Shown in pieces: positions 36,638 through 45,829 of a DNA stretch of 64,000 nt. Source of the DNA: Rhizobium sp. 16-488-2b (GTDB lineage: Bacteria > Pseudomonadota > Alphaproteobacteria > Rhizobiales > Rhizobiaceae). The number at the start of each line of letters is the position of its first letter. The stretch's first letter is position 1. The stretch is from contig NZ_JAGHMF010000012.1 of NCBI RefSeq assembly GCF_017741815.1, forward strand, positions 186,001 to 250,000. The letters run 5' to 3'. Position numbers and translations under genes: made by a program. Below the pieces are notes generated by a model. It had not been told where the DNA came from, made no database searches, and was given only the letters and a program-made list of their open reading frames with translations.

Positions 36638-37921
36638 GTGAACTCAGTTTCGAACAGTGGTCTGTCCGGTCGCTCGCTGGTGGCGCTGGCGGTTCTGAAT
36701 TTCTTCCTCGCCGATGCCCGCGACGGCCTTGGCCCCTTTCTCGATGGCTTCCTTGCAACGCACGGCTGGACCCCGATGACGTTAGGTATCGTGGCAACCC
36801 TTGGCGGTATTCTCGGTCTGATCGCCACGCCCCTGTTCGGAGCCCTTGTCGATGCCTCGCCGCACAAGCGCCTGCTGATCATCATCCCGGTTATGCTGGT
36901 CACGGCAGCCGCACTCTGGACGCTTGCCAGTCCGGGCAATGCCTCGGTTTTCGGCGGCCAGTCGATGACCGCGATCGTCGGCGCGGTGATCGGCCCGGCG
37001 CTGATGGGACTGACACTCGGCCTCGTCGGCGAAAGCGCCTTCTCCCAACAGGTCGCCCGCAACGAATTCTGGAACCATGCCGGAAACGTCTTCTCGCTCG
37101 CCTGCGTCTACGCCGCCACCATAGTCTGGGGGCTGAACGGCGTGATCGGCCTTATGCTCATCACCGCGCTCGCCGCGATCGTCGCGACGCTGGCGATCCG
37201 CCCTGAGGATATCGACAACGACGTCGCCCGCGGCCTTACCAAGGACAAGGACCTAGCCAACCACCCGGACGATGGATCGGCCGCAACAGCCAGCCCTTCC
37301 GGCTATTCGGTGCTGGCGAATTCGCGTGGTCTCGTGCTGCTGGCGCTGACCTTGCTGGTCTTCCACTTCGGAAACGCGCCGATGAGCCGGCTGATCGCCC
37401 AGAACTTCTCCATCCAGCTCGGCACGCCCTTTCGCACCACTGCGATCGTCACCGGCGTGTCGCAGCTGTCGATGATCGCCATGGCGTTGCTCGCACCTTT
37501 CCTCATCAGACGCTTCGGCCTGGCATCGGTCTTCGTCATCGCGCTCTGCGCGCTACCCCTGCGCGGCGCGATCGCCGGCAGCGTGCCGAGCTTCGGCTCG
37601 ATCTATCCCGTGCAGTTTCTCGATGGAGTCGGCGCCGGCCTGATCGGCATCGCGACGCCCATCGCGGCCGAACGCATCCTCGCCGGCACCGGCCGCTTCA
37701 ACGTCGGCCTTGGCGCGGTGATGACCGTACAGGGCATCGGCGCATCGCTGAGCAACGTGGTCGCTGGATGGCTGACCGACCGGGGCGGATATGGCCTCGC
37801 CTATTGGGTACACGGCGGCGTCGCGCTCTTCGCGCTGGCGCTGTTCATGCTCGGCCGCGAGGCAATCGCGCCGCGCGCAGCGACAAAGCTCAACGCCGAA
37901 CCGAAGCTAACGCGAGCCTAG
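36638..37921 (+). CDS. MFS transporter
   Basis: 427 residues from the GTG at 36638, which has GGAG seven bases before it; an ATG at 36587 would add 17 residues. Twelve helices, with the N-terminal LADARDGLGPFLDGFL segment and the DASPHKR cytoplasmic loop after the third helix. Resembles rhizobial MFS exporters of unclear substrate. Its end overlaps the convergent diguanylate cyclase stop by four bases. Confidence 0.85.
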   Translation: MNSVSNSGLSGRSLVALAVLNFFLADARDGLGPFLDGFLATHGWTPMTLGIVATLGGILGLIATPLFGALVDASPHKRLLIIIPVMLVTAAALWTLASPGNASVFGGQSMTAIVGAVIGPALMGLTLGLVGESAFSQQVARNEFWNHAGNVFSLACVYAATIVWGLNGVIGLMLITALAAIVATLAIRPEDIDNDVARGLTKDKDLANHPDDGSAATASPSGYSVLANSRGLVLLALTLLVFHFGNAPMSRLIAQNFSIQLGTPFRTTAIVTGVSQLSMIAMALLAPFLIRRFGLASVFVIALCALPLRGAIAGSVPSFGSIYPVQFLDGVGAGLIGIATPIAAERILAGTGRFNVGLGAVMTVQGIGASLSNVVAGWLTDRGGYGLAYWVHGGVALFALALFMLGREAIAPRAATKLNAEPKLTRA

Positions 37922-39093
37922 GACGCCACATGAATGGCAGGCGCTTCCCGCGCCGGCGTGCCTTCCAGCATCACCCGGTTGCGCCCGGCATCCTTCGCCG
38001 CGTAAAGGGCTGCGTCCGCGCGGCCGATCGTTTCGGTCAGCGACGCGTCGCTTGATGCCACGCAGGCAACGCCGAAGCTCGCCGTGATCTTGCCGACACT
38101 CTCGACATCAGGTTGTCCGGCCGCCGAGAAGGCGAGCCGGATCGCATTCGCGACCTTGCCGCCATCGGCGAGCTCCGCGCCCGGCAGAAACGCTACGAAT
38201 TCCTCGCCGCCGAAACGCGCGGCAAAGGCTCCCTCAGGCAGGCGCGCTTTCAATAGTTCCGCGAGACCCGCGATCACGCTGTCGCCGGCGGCGTGGCCAA
38301 ATGTGTCGTTGATCCGCTTGAAGTGGTCGATATCGCACAGAAGTATCGCGCCCTTCAGCGCGCCCCGCGCCTTCAACCGCCTCACCGCTTCCTCGAAGCC
38401 ACGCCGGTTCAGCAGTCCAGTTAGCGAATCGCTCTCGGCCGCATCGCGGTAGCGCTCGATCGTGTCGAGCGTCGTCGCAGCCAGCGCCGAAAGCGCAAAG
38501 AGCAGCGCGATGACGGAAGCGCCCGCCTGCATGACGAACGCGTAAGTGGAGGTGCCGAAGCTCTCCAAGTCGCCCCCAGGCGAGAATATCACCAGCAGGA
38601 TGGCATTGCGGACGATCGCTTCGAGCACGATCAGCGAGGCGACGCCGAGCAGAATGCGGTCGATCGCCCTGCGCGTGCTGCGCAAGGAGGAGCCGATCGC
38701 GAAGATCAGCAAGGCCGAGCAGGCGATATCGCTGATGAGGAGTTCGGCGGGCAGGCTTTCGAGCACGAGTACCGAATAGGCGAGCGCTGCGTAGGCCACG
38801 ACGCAAACGCCCAAACGCAAAACGATACGCGACGGCCGGCGAAAGCGCTTCAGGATAGCGCCGCTGTAGAAATAGAAGGCGGAGAGAAAGAGCGCGTCGG
38901 CGCTGAGCGCCTGAACGGGGATCGGCAGCCAGGAGAAAAACATCGGTACCGAGAAGGCGACGGCAGCGGAGAGAAAACCCGCTGCCCACAAGCCTGCTTC
39001 GCGCGATCCGAACCTTGAAACGACGAGGAAGGTGCAGCCGAAGGTCAACATCATGACCGGAAGCATAAAGGCAAAATTCACTGCGGCACCCAT
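37918..39093 (-). CDS. Membrane diguanylate cyclase (GGDEF domain)
   Basis: 391 residues from the ATG at 39093. Seven or so N-terminal helices form a membrane sensory region (to about residue 205). A GGDEF domain with active site RFGGEEFVAFLPG follows, and ILLCDIDHFKRINDTFGH provides the metal-binding Asp. It makes cyclic di-GMP from two GTP. The inhibitory I-site RxxD normally just upstream of GGEEF is not present (PEGA in its place). No EAL domain. Confidence 0.9.
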   Translation of the reverse strand: MGAAVNFAFMLPVMMLTFGCTFLVVSRFGSREAGLWAAGFLSAAVAFSVPMFFSWLPIPVQALSADALFLSAFYFYSGAILKRFRRPSRIVLRLGVCVVAYAALAYSVLVLESLPAELLISDIACSALLIFAIGSSLRSTRRAIDRILLGVASLIVLEAIVRNAILLVIFSPGGDLESFGTSTYAFVMQAGASVIALLFALSALAATTLDTIERYRDAAESDSLTGLLNRRGFEEAVRRLKARGALKGAILLCDIDHFKRINDTFGHAAGDSVIAGLAELLKARLPEGAFAARFGGEEFVAFLPGAELADGGKVANAIRLAFSAAGQPDVESVGKITASFGVACVASSDASLTETIGRADAALYAAKDAGRNRVMLEGTPAREAPAIHVAS

Positions 39094-39247
39094 CGAACGA
39101 TGATGACGAGGCCCGGTGCGCAAACACCGCCTCGATGAAAAGCGCTAGCCACTCAACGTTAACAAAAGCCTACCTGCGGTAGACCACATATCGATCGATA
39201 CGGGTGCAAGGGGCAGCCCCAGATTGCCGGAGGCCGCCGCTTGCCGC

Positions 39248-40498
39248 TCACGCGCGCAGGGCGCGGTGCGGCTCTCCGGCATCCTCCGAGCCGAAGCGCA
39301 CATCTTTTTTCTCGTAGCCGAACGCCGCCAGCACGGCCACGGCAACAGCCACGATGCCGGCGACGATCAAAAGCGCATAGGCGTAATCGCCATTCCAGTG
39401 AGCCGCGAGGCCGGACTGGATCGTGGCATTGCCCGATGCCAGCAGATTGCCGAGCTGGTAGGCAAACCCCGGAAACGTGCTGCGGACCTCATCCGGCGAA
39501 AGCTCGTTGAGATGCACGGGCACGATGCCCCAGGCACCCTGCACGAAGAACTGCATCAGGAAGGCGCCGATCGCAAGCAGCACCGGACCCGGCGCATAAA
39601 CCCACAGCGGCGCCACCGGCACCGCGATCAGCGCGGCAATGACGATCGCCTTCTTACGGCCGATCCGCTGCGACAGCGCCCCGAAGAACAGCCCGCCGCA
39701 GATCGCGCCGATATTGTAGACGATGGCGATCGCACCCGTGGTGTAGCTGTCGTAGTTGCGCTGCGTCTCGAGGAAGGTCGGATAGAGATCCTGTGTGCCG
39801 TGGCTGAAGAAATTGAACGCCGTCATCAACAGCACCGACCAGATGAACAGCGGGATGTTTTCTCTCAGCACCGTCAGGAACGGCCGGCGTCCCCGCTCCT
39901 GCTGCTTCAGGAAAGCCGGGCTCTCCTCGACGCTGCGGCGGATATAAAGCACCAAGAGCGCCGGTGCGGCACCGACGAAGAACATGCCGCGCCAGCCGAT
40001 GATGGGAAAGAGCAGGAAGAACACGATCGACGCCAGGAGATAGCCCGAGGGATAGCCGGCCTGCAGAATGCCGGAGACGATGCCGCGGCTCTCCTCCGGC
40101 ACGGTCTCCATCACCAGCGACGCACCGACACCCCACTCGCCGCCCATGGCGATGCCATAGAGCGCGCGCAGCACGATGAACATGGTGAGCCCGGTGGAGA
40201 AGCCGGTGAGGAATTCGAAGATCGAATAGAGCAGCACGTTGACCATCAGCGTGATCCGCCGCCCGTATTTATCCGACGCCAGCCCGAACAGCAGCGCACC
40301 GACCGGCCGCATGGCGAGCGTCAAGAGGATTGCCACCGAGACGGCGGGAACGTCGGTTTTGAACTCTGTGGCGATATATTTGAGAACGAAAACGAGTATG
40401 AAGAAATCGAAGGCATCGAGCGTCCAGCCGAGATAGCTGGCGATAACGGTATTGCGCTGCTGCGGCGTCAGCCGGCGCAGGCTTTCCAATGCGGACAT
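39248..40498 (-). CDS. MFS transporter, MHS/sialate-type metabolite:H+ symporter
   Basis: 416 residues from the ATG at 40498; the longer open frame (start 40621) lacks similarity. The segment LGWTLDAFDFFILVFVLKYIA begins helix 1, and LTLAMRPVGALLFGLASDKYGRR holds the MFS loop motif. Twelve helices. The sequence is closest in style to carboxylate/aromatic-acid symporters (NanT, JEN, MHS). The substrate is unknown; no catabolic gene is next to it except the DyP peroxidase on the other strand. Confidence 0.88.
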   Translation of the reverse strand: MSALESLRRLTPQQRNTVIASYLGWTLDAFDFFILVFVLKYIATEFKTDVPAVSVAILLTLAMRPVGALLFGLASDKYGRRITLMVNVLLYSIFEFLTGFSTGLTMFIVLRALYGIAMGGEWGVGASLVMETVPEESRGIVSGILQAGYPSGYLLASIVFFLLFPIIGWRGMFFVGAAPALLVLYIRRSVEESPAFLKQQERGRRPFLTVLRENIPLFIWSVLLMTAFNFFSHGTQDLYPTFLETQRNYDSYTTGAIAIVYNIGAICGGLFFGALSQRIGRKKAIVIAALIAVPVAPLWVYAPGPVLLAIGAFLMQFFVQGAWGIVPVHLNELSPDEVRSTFPGFAYQLGNLLASGNATIQSGLAAHWNGDYAYALLIVAGIVAVAVAVLAAFGYEKKDVRFGSEDAGEPHRALRA

Positions 40499-40636
40499 AA
40501 CGGATCCTCCGTCCGAAAGCGGCGGCGAAGCGGGGCAAATCCGGATGCCGTCGAAGAGAGGGATCGCCCTGACATGGGCGGGGTGGAGCTGTGACAGGCA
40601 GCGCTTTCGAAACGTCAGCAACGCTGCCCTTGTTCC

Positions 40637-40653
40637 ATCACGTTTGTCGTGAT
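40637..40653. promoter_or_regulatory. Operator-like inverted repeat
   Basis: ATCACG (40637-40642) and CGTGAT (40648-40653) separated by TTTGT. The arm-spacer-arm layout suits a dimeric regulator site upstream of the MFS gene; the regulator is unknown and no regulator gene is adjacent. Confidence 0.35.
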
Positions 40654-40812
40654 CGCGCTGTGTTTATGGGTGGCCCTATCGTCGCCACACGCAACCGTTT
40701 GAGAAGCGACCACCAAAGGGCGAGCGTTTCATTCTGGCGCAAGAATTCCGGCCAAGTACCTGCTTCTAAATAGCTATTGCGATTATTAGCAAAATGTGAG
40801 ATATAAATGTCA

Positions 40813-40828
40813 GGTTGCATATGCAACC
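40813..40828. promoter_or_regulatory. Perfect 16-bp palindrome upstream of DyP gene
   Basis: GGTTGCATATGCAACC reads identically on both strands, in AT-rich surroundings about 195 bases before the peroxidase start. Consistent with a dimeric transcription-factor operator. An RNA hairpin with no loop is unlikely, so a DNA site is the better reading. Confidence 0.45.
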
Positions 40829-41023
40829 ATAAAAAGCAAGCACAGATAGATTGCATCCATACCGGCAATGCGCCCGCCAGTCTCTGGCGGCGATGATACC
40901 GCTTGCGAAAAATCGATGATTTTAGACCTGAGCAAGACAACAGCAGATCAACCGTCGGTCTGAGCAGTTCCAGCCATGCGCATGAACACATCCTAGGCCG
41001 ACCAGCCCCGAGGAGGAGGAGCC

Positions 41024-42448
41024 ATGCCTTTCGATCTGACCCAACCGCTTTCATGGGAGAGCGCTGCGGGAGACGCCGCCGTGATGCTCGACGAACTTCA
41101 ACCGAATATCGTCAAGGCCCACACCCGCGAATTCCTGACCATCCTGTTCCTGAAATTCTCCGACCCCGCCGGCGGCCGCGCGCTATTGAAGGCGCTGTCG
41201 CAGCCACCGACAGGCACACCGCTCTTGAAATCGGCAAAGACCCACCTGCAGGAGGTCAAGGCCTTCAAGGCGACGGGCAACAAGGGCACGCCCTATGTCA
41301 GCGTCGGCCTCACCGGCGATGGCTACACGGCGCTGCAGATCCCCGCCCCGAAAATCCCGCCGGACGCCTCGTTCCGCTCCGGCATGAAGAACGCCGGCCT
41401 GAACGACCCGGCGCCAGCGACCTGGGAACCGCATTTCCGCGACGTGATCCACGCCGTCATCTTGGTCGGCGACCAGATGTCCGGCCCGCGCAACAAGGCG
41501 CTGACGGCGGTGCGCCACCTGATCCAGGCGTGCCACGGCGTCCATATTCTCGGCGAGGAAAAGGGCCACGGCCTGCACAACAGCAATGGCGACGGCATCG
41601 AGCACTTCGGCTATGTCGACGGCCGCAGCCAACCGCTGTTCCTGACCGAGGATATCGATGATGAGCGCCTGACGGCCGACGGCGCCACCAACTGGGACCC
41701 CGCCTTCGCGCTGAACCGCGTCATCGTGCCCGATACCGCCGCCCCCGATCCGGCCAGGCACTTCGGCAGCTACTTCGTGTTCCGCAAACTCGAGCAGAAC
41801 GTCAAGCAGTTCAAGAAGCAGGAAAAGGCCCTGGCCAAGCGGCTGCACCTGAAGGGCGACGATGCGGAACGGGCGGGCGCCATGCTGGTCGGCCGCTTCG
41901 AGGACGGCACGCCGCTCGCCACCCAGTTCGCGGACGGCAATCACCACCCGGTGCCCAACGACTTCGACTATGACAGCGATCCCAACGGCGCCAAGTGTCC
42001 GTTCTTCGCCCATATACGCAAGGTCAACCCGCGCGGCTCCGGCGGCTTCGAGCCCGTCGACGGCGAACGCCTGCACATCATGGCGCGGCGCGGCCAGACC
42101 TATGGCGTGCGCACCGACCAGCCCAATGACGGCCGCATCGAAAACAAGCCGAGCAAGGATGTCGGCCTGCTGTTCATGGCATTCAACGCCGACATCGCCG
42201 AGCAGTTCGAGTTCGCGCAATCGACCTGGGCCAACAACCCCGGCTTCCCCCGCGTCCCCCCGGGCGCCGGCGCTCCGGGCCTAGACCTCGTGATCGGCCA
42301 AAGCCCCAACCCGCGCCCCGACATCCACTGTCCGGTCGAATGGGGCGGAACGACCACCGCAACCACGACCGCGACACCGCAGGCGGTGACGATGAAGGGT
42401 GGGGAGTATTTCTTCATGCCGTCTTTGGCGTTTTGTCGGAGTTTGTAG
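41024..42448 (+). CDS. DyP-type heme peroxidase
   Basis: 474 residues, strong AGGAGGAGGAG upstream. The DyP hallmark GxxDG appears as GYVDG (residues 196-200) within EHFGYVDGRSQP, giving the distal aspartate. AHIRKVNPRG supplies the proximal heme histidine and LHIMARRGQTYG the conserved arginine region. No signal peptide or Tat motif is seen, so it is likely cytoplasmic, and no encapsulin gene is adjacent. It oxidises dyes, phenolics or porphyrin-like substrates with H2O2. Confidence 0.93.
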   Translation: MPFDLTQPLSWESAAGDAAVMLDELQPNIVKAHTREFLTILFLKFSDPAGGRALLKALSQPPTGTPLLKSAKTHLQEVKAFKATGNKGTPYVSVGLTGDGYTALQIPAPKIPPDASFRSGMKNAGLNDPAPATWEPHFRDVIHAVILVGDQMSGPRNKALTAVRHLIQACHGVHILGEEKGHGLHNSNGDGIEHFGYVDGRSQPLFLTEDIDDERLTADGATNWDPAFALNRVIVPDTAAPDPARHFGSYFVFRKLEQNVKQFKKQEKALAKRLHLKGDDAERAGAMLVGRFEDGTPLATQFADGNHHPVPNDFDYDSDPNGAKCPFFAHIRKVNPRGSGGFEPVDGERLHIMARRGQTYGVRTDQPNDGRIENKPSKDVGLLFMAFNADIAEQFEFAQSTWANNPGFPRVPPGAGAPGLDLVIGQSPNPRPDIHCPVEWGGTTTATTTATPQAVTMKGGEYFFMPSLAFCRSL

Positions 42449-42559
42449 GGGGGTGTCGGTCAAGGGCGGCGGCGTGACCGCCGCTCTGTCGGCATGATGT
42501 AGGTTGCACATCAGCGATTCACGAAAAATCACAACCACAATTTTCCCCGTTCGATAGAC

Positions 42560-42906
42560 AGCACTCTAAAATGCACATGTCCCGTCATCGGATACCCCGG
42601 CAGGCGTGCCGGCGAGGCGGGATCGGCGCTGGGTGTTTGAGGAGGACGCAAGCTCTCTCATCCGGGGTTCGCAGAAAATGGCCTCCCTCCGGTGACGGCG
42701 GGTTCCGTCGCAAGATGGGCCCGAGTTGAGCCCGGACGTGCCTGTGAGGCACACATGGTCTCGTCGCGAAGTTGGGCGAGAAGGCAGAGAGACCGGAGTT
42801 GCGGGCATAAACCGCCGAACGGGGCGCTGGGAAGCGCCATATTCTACTTACTCAATCGAGGTGATTTCCAGCGCCCCGTCCGAGTGAAGTGCATGCCGAG
42901 TGAAGT
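42560..42906. repeat. Hairpin-rich intergenic element, probably an interspersed repeat
   Basis: A gene-poor stretch (42449-42979). It contains GTGCCT-gtg-AGGCAC (42738-42752), the hairpin GGCGCT-ggga-AGCGCC (42823-42838), and a longer inverted repeat ACGGGGCGCTGG (42819-42830) with CCAGCGCCCCGT (42868-42879); the last two compete. An 11-bp direct repeat CCGAGTGAAGT follows at 42880-42890 and 42896-42906. The short frames across it have no ribosome sites. It reads like the mosaic intergenic elements of rhizobia; copy number was not tested. Confidence 0.5.
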
Positions 42907-42979
42907 TTGCATGGTGGAGACACGGGCTTTCGGGCGGCGTGGGGTTTGGGTGTGCCGTGGAGACGTCGTGCCTACCCCC

Positions 42980-44011
42980 TCAAGCGCTAACCGCATCCTC
43001 CGTCACACCGGAAAAATCCACCGCCGCGAAAGCCGCCGCGATCACCTCCGGCCCGGCCCCGGCCTTCACCGCGTCGGTCGACAATATCTGCCGATAGCGC
43101 CGCGCGCCCGGCAGGCCGGTGAACAGCCCCACCATATGCCGCGCCACCTGCTGCAGCCGGCCGCCATCGGCGATATGCCGCGCCGCGTAATCCATCATCC
43201 GGTCGCGCAGAAGCTCCCAGTCGAAGGCTTCCGCCTCCGCCCCGAAGAAACGATGGTCGACATCGGCAAGCACACCGGCATTCTGATAGGCCGCCCGCCC
43301 GAGCATGACGCCGTCGACATGCCGCAGATGCTCATCCGCCTGATCCAGCGTCTGGATGCCGCCATTGATGCCGATGAACACATCCGGCCGCGCCTGCTTG
43401 GTGCGGTAGACGATGTCGTAGTCAAGCGGCGGGATCTCGCGGTTTTCCTTCGGCGACAAGCCCTTCAGCCAGGCCTTGCGAGCATGGATCCAGATCGCGT
43501 CGGCGCCGGCGTCGAGCACCCGGTCGAGAAGATCGGGCAGCGCCTTCTCCGGCTCCTGCTCGTCCACCCCGATCCGGCACTTCACGGTGACAGGCACCGA
43601 GGACACCTTCTTCATCGCCCGGATGCAATCCGCCACGATATCGGGCGTCAGCATCAGGCAGGCCCCGAAGGTGCCCGATTGCACCCGGTCCGAAGGGCAG
43701 CCGACATTGAGGTTGATCTCGTCGTAGCCGTAAGGCGCCGCGATCTCCAGCGCCTTCACCAGCTTCTCCGGATCGGACCCGCCAAGCTGCAACGCCACCG
43801 GATGCTCGGCGGCATCGAAGGACAGCAACCGCTCGCGCGGCCCATGGATGATCGCGTCGGCCACGACCATTTCCGTGTAGAGCAGCGCGTTGCGGCTGAT
43901 CTGCCGGTGGAAGTAACGGCAATGCCTATCGGTCCAGTCGATCATCGGCGCGACCGCGAAGACCGGCCGCTTCGTTTCGAGCGCCTGTTTGTAGAAATGC
44001 GATGGTGTCAT
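42980..44011 (-). CDS. dusA: tRNA-dihydrouridine synthase DusA
   Basis: 343 residues from the ATG at 44011; the longer frame upstream (to 44068) lacks similarity. FMN-dependent enzyme reducing uridine 20 (and 20a) of tRNA. VAPMIDWTDRHCRYFHRQ at the N-terminus, NLNVGCPSDRVQSG with the catalytic cysteine, and ALQLGGSDPEKL are typical of DusA. TIM barrel plus helical tRNA-binding tail. Transcribed alone. Confidence 0.95.
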   Translation of the reverse strand: MTPSHFYKQALETKRPVFAVAPMIDWTDRHCRYFHRQISRNALLYTEMVVADAIIHGPRERLLSFDAAEHPVALQLGGSDPEKLVKALEIAAPYGYDEINLNVGCPSDRVQSGTFGACLMLTPDIVADCIRAMKKVSSVPVTVKCRIGVDEQEPEKALPDLLDRVLDAGADAIWIHARKAWLKGLSPKENREIPPLDYDIVYRTKQARPDVFIGINGGIQTLDQADEHLRHVDGVMLGRAAYQNAGVLADVDHRFFGAEAEAFDWELLRDRMMDYAARHIADGGRLQQVARHMVGLFTGLPGARRYRQILSTDAVKAGAGPEVIAAAFAAVDFSGVTEDAVSA

Positions 44012-44173
44012 GCCGCGCTCATAGCGCAAAGCGCGCGAAAACGCCAGTTTCCCCGCGCAGGGCAGCAATGCCGGAACGCGCGTACCGCAGCACCGCCTTC
44101 CACGCTTTCCCCCGCGTCGCTTTTGCGGCTAAGATGATCGGACTCACGAAAACAGCAAGAGCATCCCCGTCCC

Positions 44174-44887
44174 ATGTCCCTCTCCTCTTCCGCCACGGCC
44201 GCAGGCACCGTCATTCCCCTTCCCGCGCCCGTCCTCATCCCCGTCGAAGGCACCACCGATCGCTTTCCGGTGCGTCGCGTCTATTGCGTCGGTCGCAACT
44301 ATGCCGACCATGCCATCGAGATGGGCCATGATCCGAGCCGTGAGCCGCCCTTCTTCTTCCAGAAGAACGCCGACAATCTTCTCGCAGACGGCAAGGACTT
44401 CCCCTACCCGCCGCTGTCGAACGACGTCCATTTCGAGGTCGAATGCGTGCTGGCGCTGAAATCGGGCGGCAAGGATATCGCGCTCGAGAATGCGCTCGAT
44501 TGCGTCTACGGCTATGCCGTCGGCATCGATTTCACCCGCCGCGACCTGCAGGCCGACGCCAAGAAGCTCGGCCGCCCGTGGGAACTGGCGAAAGCCTTCG
44601 AACATTCCGCTCCGGTCTCGGCGATCGTCCCGGCCGCAAAGCTTGGCCACCCCGATGCCGGCCGCGTCTGGCTCGATCTCAACGGTAAGCGCGTGCAGGA
44701 TGGCGATCTCAACCAGATGATCTGGAAGGTGCCCGAAATCATCGCCGAACTCTCCAAGCTGTTCGAGCTCGCCCCCGGCGACGTGATCATGACTGGCACC
44801 CCTGCCGGCGTCGGTGCGGTGAAGCGTGGCGACCATATCGATTGCGGCATCGACGGTGTCGCCAAGCTGTCCATCGACGTCGCCTAA
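44174..44887 (+). CDS. Fumarylacetoacetate hydrolase family protein
   Basis: 237 residues. FAH-fold metal enzyme: VYCVGRNYADHAIEMGHD near the start, and the metal ligands in VHFEVECVLAL and VGIDFTRRDLQ; the C-terminal GDVIMTGTPAGVGAV is diagnostic. Members are acylpyruvases, oxaloacetate decarboxylases or dioate hydratases; this short form resembles FAHD1-type acylpyruvase. It lies six to twelve bases upstream of the gamma-carbonic anhydrase gene, so the two share a transcript. Confidence 0.9.
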   Translation: MSLSSSATAAGTVIPLPAPVLIPVEGTTDRFPVRRVYCVGRNYADHAIEMGHDPSREPPFFFQKNADNLLADGKDFPYPPLSNDVHFEVECVLALKSGGKDIALENALDCVYGYAVGIDFTRRDLQADAKKLGRPWELAKAFEHSAPVSAIVPAAKLGHPDAGRVWLDLNGKRVQDGDLNQMIWKVPEIIAELSKLFELAPGDVIMTGTPAGVGAVKRGDHIDCGIDGVAKLSIDVA

Positions 44888-44899
44888 GGAGGAATGACC

Positions 44900-45430
44900 A
44901 TGCCGATCTATGCGCTCTCGGGCCACGAACCGGATCTGCCGCCGTCAGGCACATACTGGATCGCGCCCGATGCGCATGTGATCGGCAAGGTTACGCTTGG
45001 CGGTGACGTCGGCGTCTGGTTCGGCGCGGTGCTGCGTGGAGACAACGAGCCGATCACGGTCGGCGCGGCGACCAATATCCAGGAAGGCGCCATCCTCCAC
45101 ACCGATCCCGGTTATCCCGTCACGATCGGCGAAGGTTGCACCATCGGTCATCATGCGATTGTCCATGGCTGTTCGATCGGAAACAATTCGCTTGTTGGCA
45201 TGGGCGCCACGGTACTGAACGGCGCGAAAATCGGCAACAACTGCCTCGTCGGCGCCAATGCGCTGGTGACGGAAGGCAAGGAATTCCCCGACAATTCCCT
45301 CATCGTCGGCTCCCCCGCCCGCGCCATCCGCACCCTCGACGACAAGGCGATCGAAGGCCTCAAGCGCTCGGCGGAGAAATACGTTGGGAACTGGCAGCGT
45401 TTCGCCCGAGATCTGAAGCGGCTCGACTAG
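44900..45430 (+). CDS. Gamma-carbonic anhydrase family protein
   Basis: 176 residues from the ATG at 44900, at proper spacing after AAGGAGGA; the ATG at 44894 is too close. Left-handed beta-helix with hexapeptide repeats (IGEGCTIGHHAIVHGCSIGNN). His residues at ILHTDPG and IGHHAIVHG fit the trimeric zinc site of the gamma class (Cam/YrdA/CaiE-like). Activity is unproven for many such proteins. It ends convergent with zur, zero bases apart. Confidence 0.9.
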   Translation: MPIYALSGHEPDLPPSGTYWIAPDAHVIGKVTLGGDVGVWFGAVLRGDNEPITVGAATNIQEGAILHTDPGYPVTIGEGCTIGHHAIVHGCSIGNNSLVGMGATVLNGAKIGNNCLVGANALVTEGKEFPDNSLIVGSPARAIRTLDDKAIEGLKRSAEKYVGNWQRFARDLKRLD

Positions 45431-45829
45431 TTACGCCGCGCAGGCCTCGCAAAGCCCGCGGATCTCGATCGTCGTCTTCTCGGCCTTGAACTTCTTGCCG
45501 CGCGTCCAGTCCATCAGGCGATGGTCGACCTCGTGGTCGTGGAATTCCATCACCTGGCCGCAGCTCTCGCAGATGGCGAAGGCGACGATGCCGTGGCTGT
45601 GGCAATTCTCGCCGGGATGCGCGCAGGCGACGAAGGAGTTGATGCTCTCGAGCCGGTGCACGACGCCATATTCGAGCAGCTTCTCCAGCGCCCGGTAGAC
45701 CTGCAGCGGCGCGCGAAAGCCGTGGTCGCGCAGCTTGTCGAGGATCGTATAGGCGCTGAGCGGGCCGTCGGCCTTTTCGAGAACGTCGAAGACAAGCGCC
45801 TGGTTCTTGGTCAGTGCGGGTGCGCTCAT
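45431..45829 (-). CDS. zur: Zinc uptake regulator Zur (Fur family)
   Basis: 132 residues. Winged helix N-terminus (AYTILDKLRDHGFRAPLQVYRALEKL), then a metal-binding half with HPGENCHSHG, the AICESCG pair and a C-terminal CEAC pair, which supply the structural and regulatory zinc ligands. It represses zinc import genes when zinc-loaded. It overlaps znuB by an ATGA and is the last gene of znuC-znuB-zur, the arrangement known in Agrobacterium. Zur boxes lie in the znuC/znuA gap. Confidence 0.93.
   Translation of the reverse strand: MSAPALTKNQALVFDVLEKADGPLSAYTILDKLRDHGFRAPLQVYRALEKLLEYGVVHRLESINSFVACAHPGENCHSHGIVAFAICESCGQVMEFHDHEVDHRLMDWTRGKKFKAEKTTIEIRGLCEACAA

Larger units (their letters stand above)
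40499..41023. other. Divergent intergenic region, MFS transporter / DyP peroxidase
   Basis: 525 bases without a gene I can support; no open frame there has a ribosome site and protein-like composition. It must carry two divergent promoters. It holds two perfect palindromes: ATCACG-tttgt-CGTGAT at 40637-40653 (about 140 bases before the MFS start) and a 16-bp one at 40813-40828. The central part (40770-40870) is AT-rich. Confidence 0.6.

Noticed and set aside
39224..40594. 456-residue plus-strand frame across the MFS gene
   Set aside because: Arg/Glu/His-rich shadow; the MFS on the minus strand has helices and motifs.
42692..44137. 481-residue frame over dusA and the intergenic element
   Set aside because: Antisense to dusA and running through non-coding repeats; no ribosome site.
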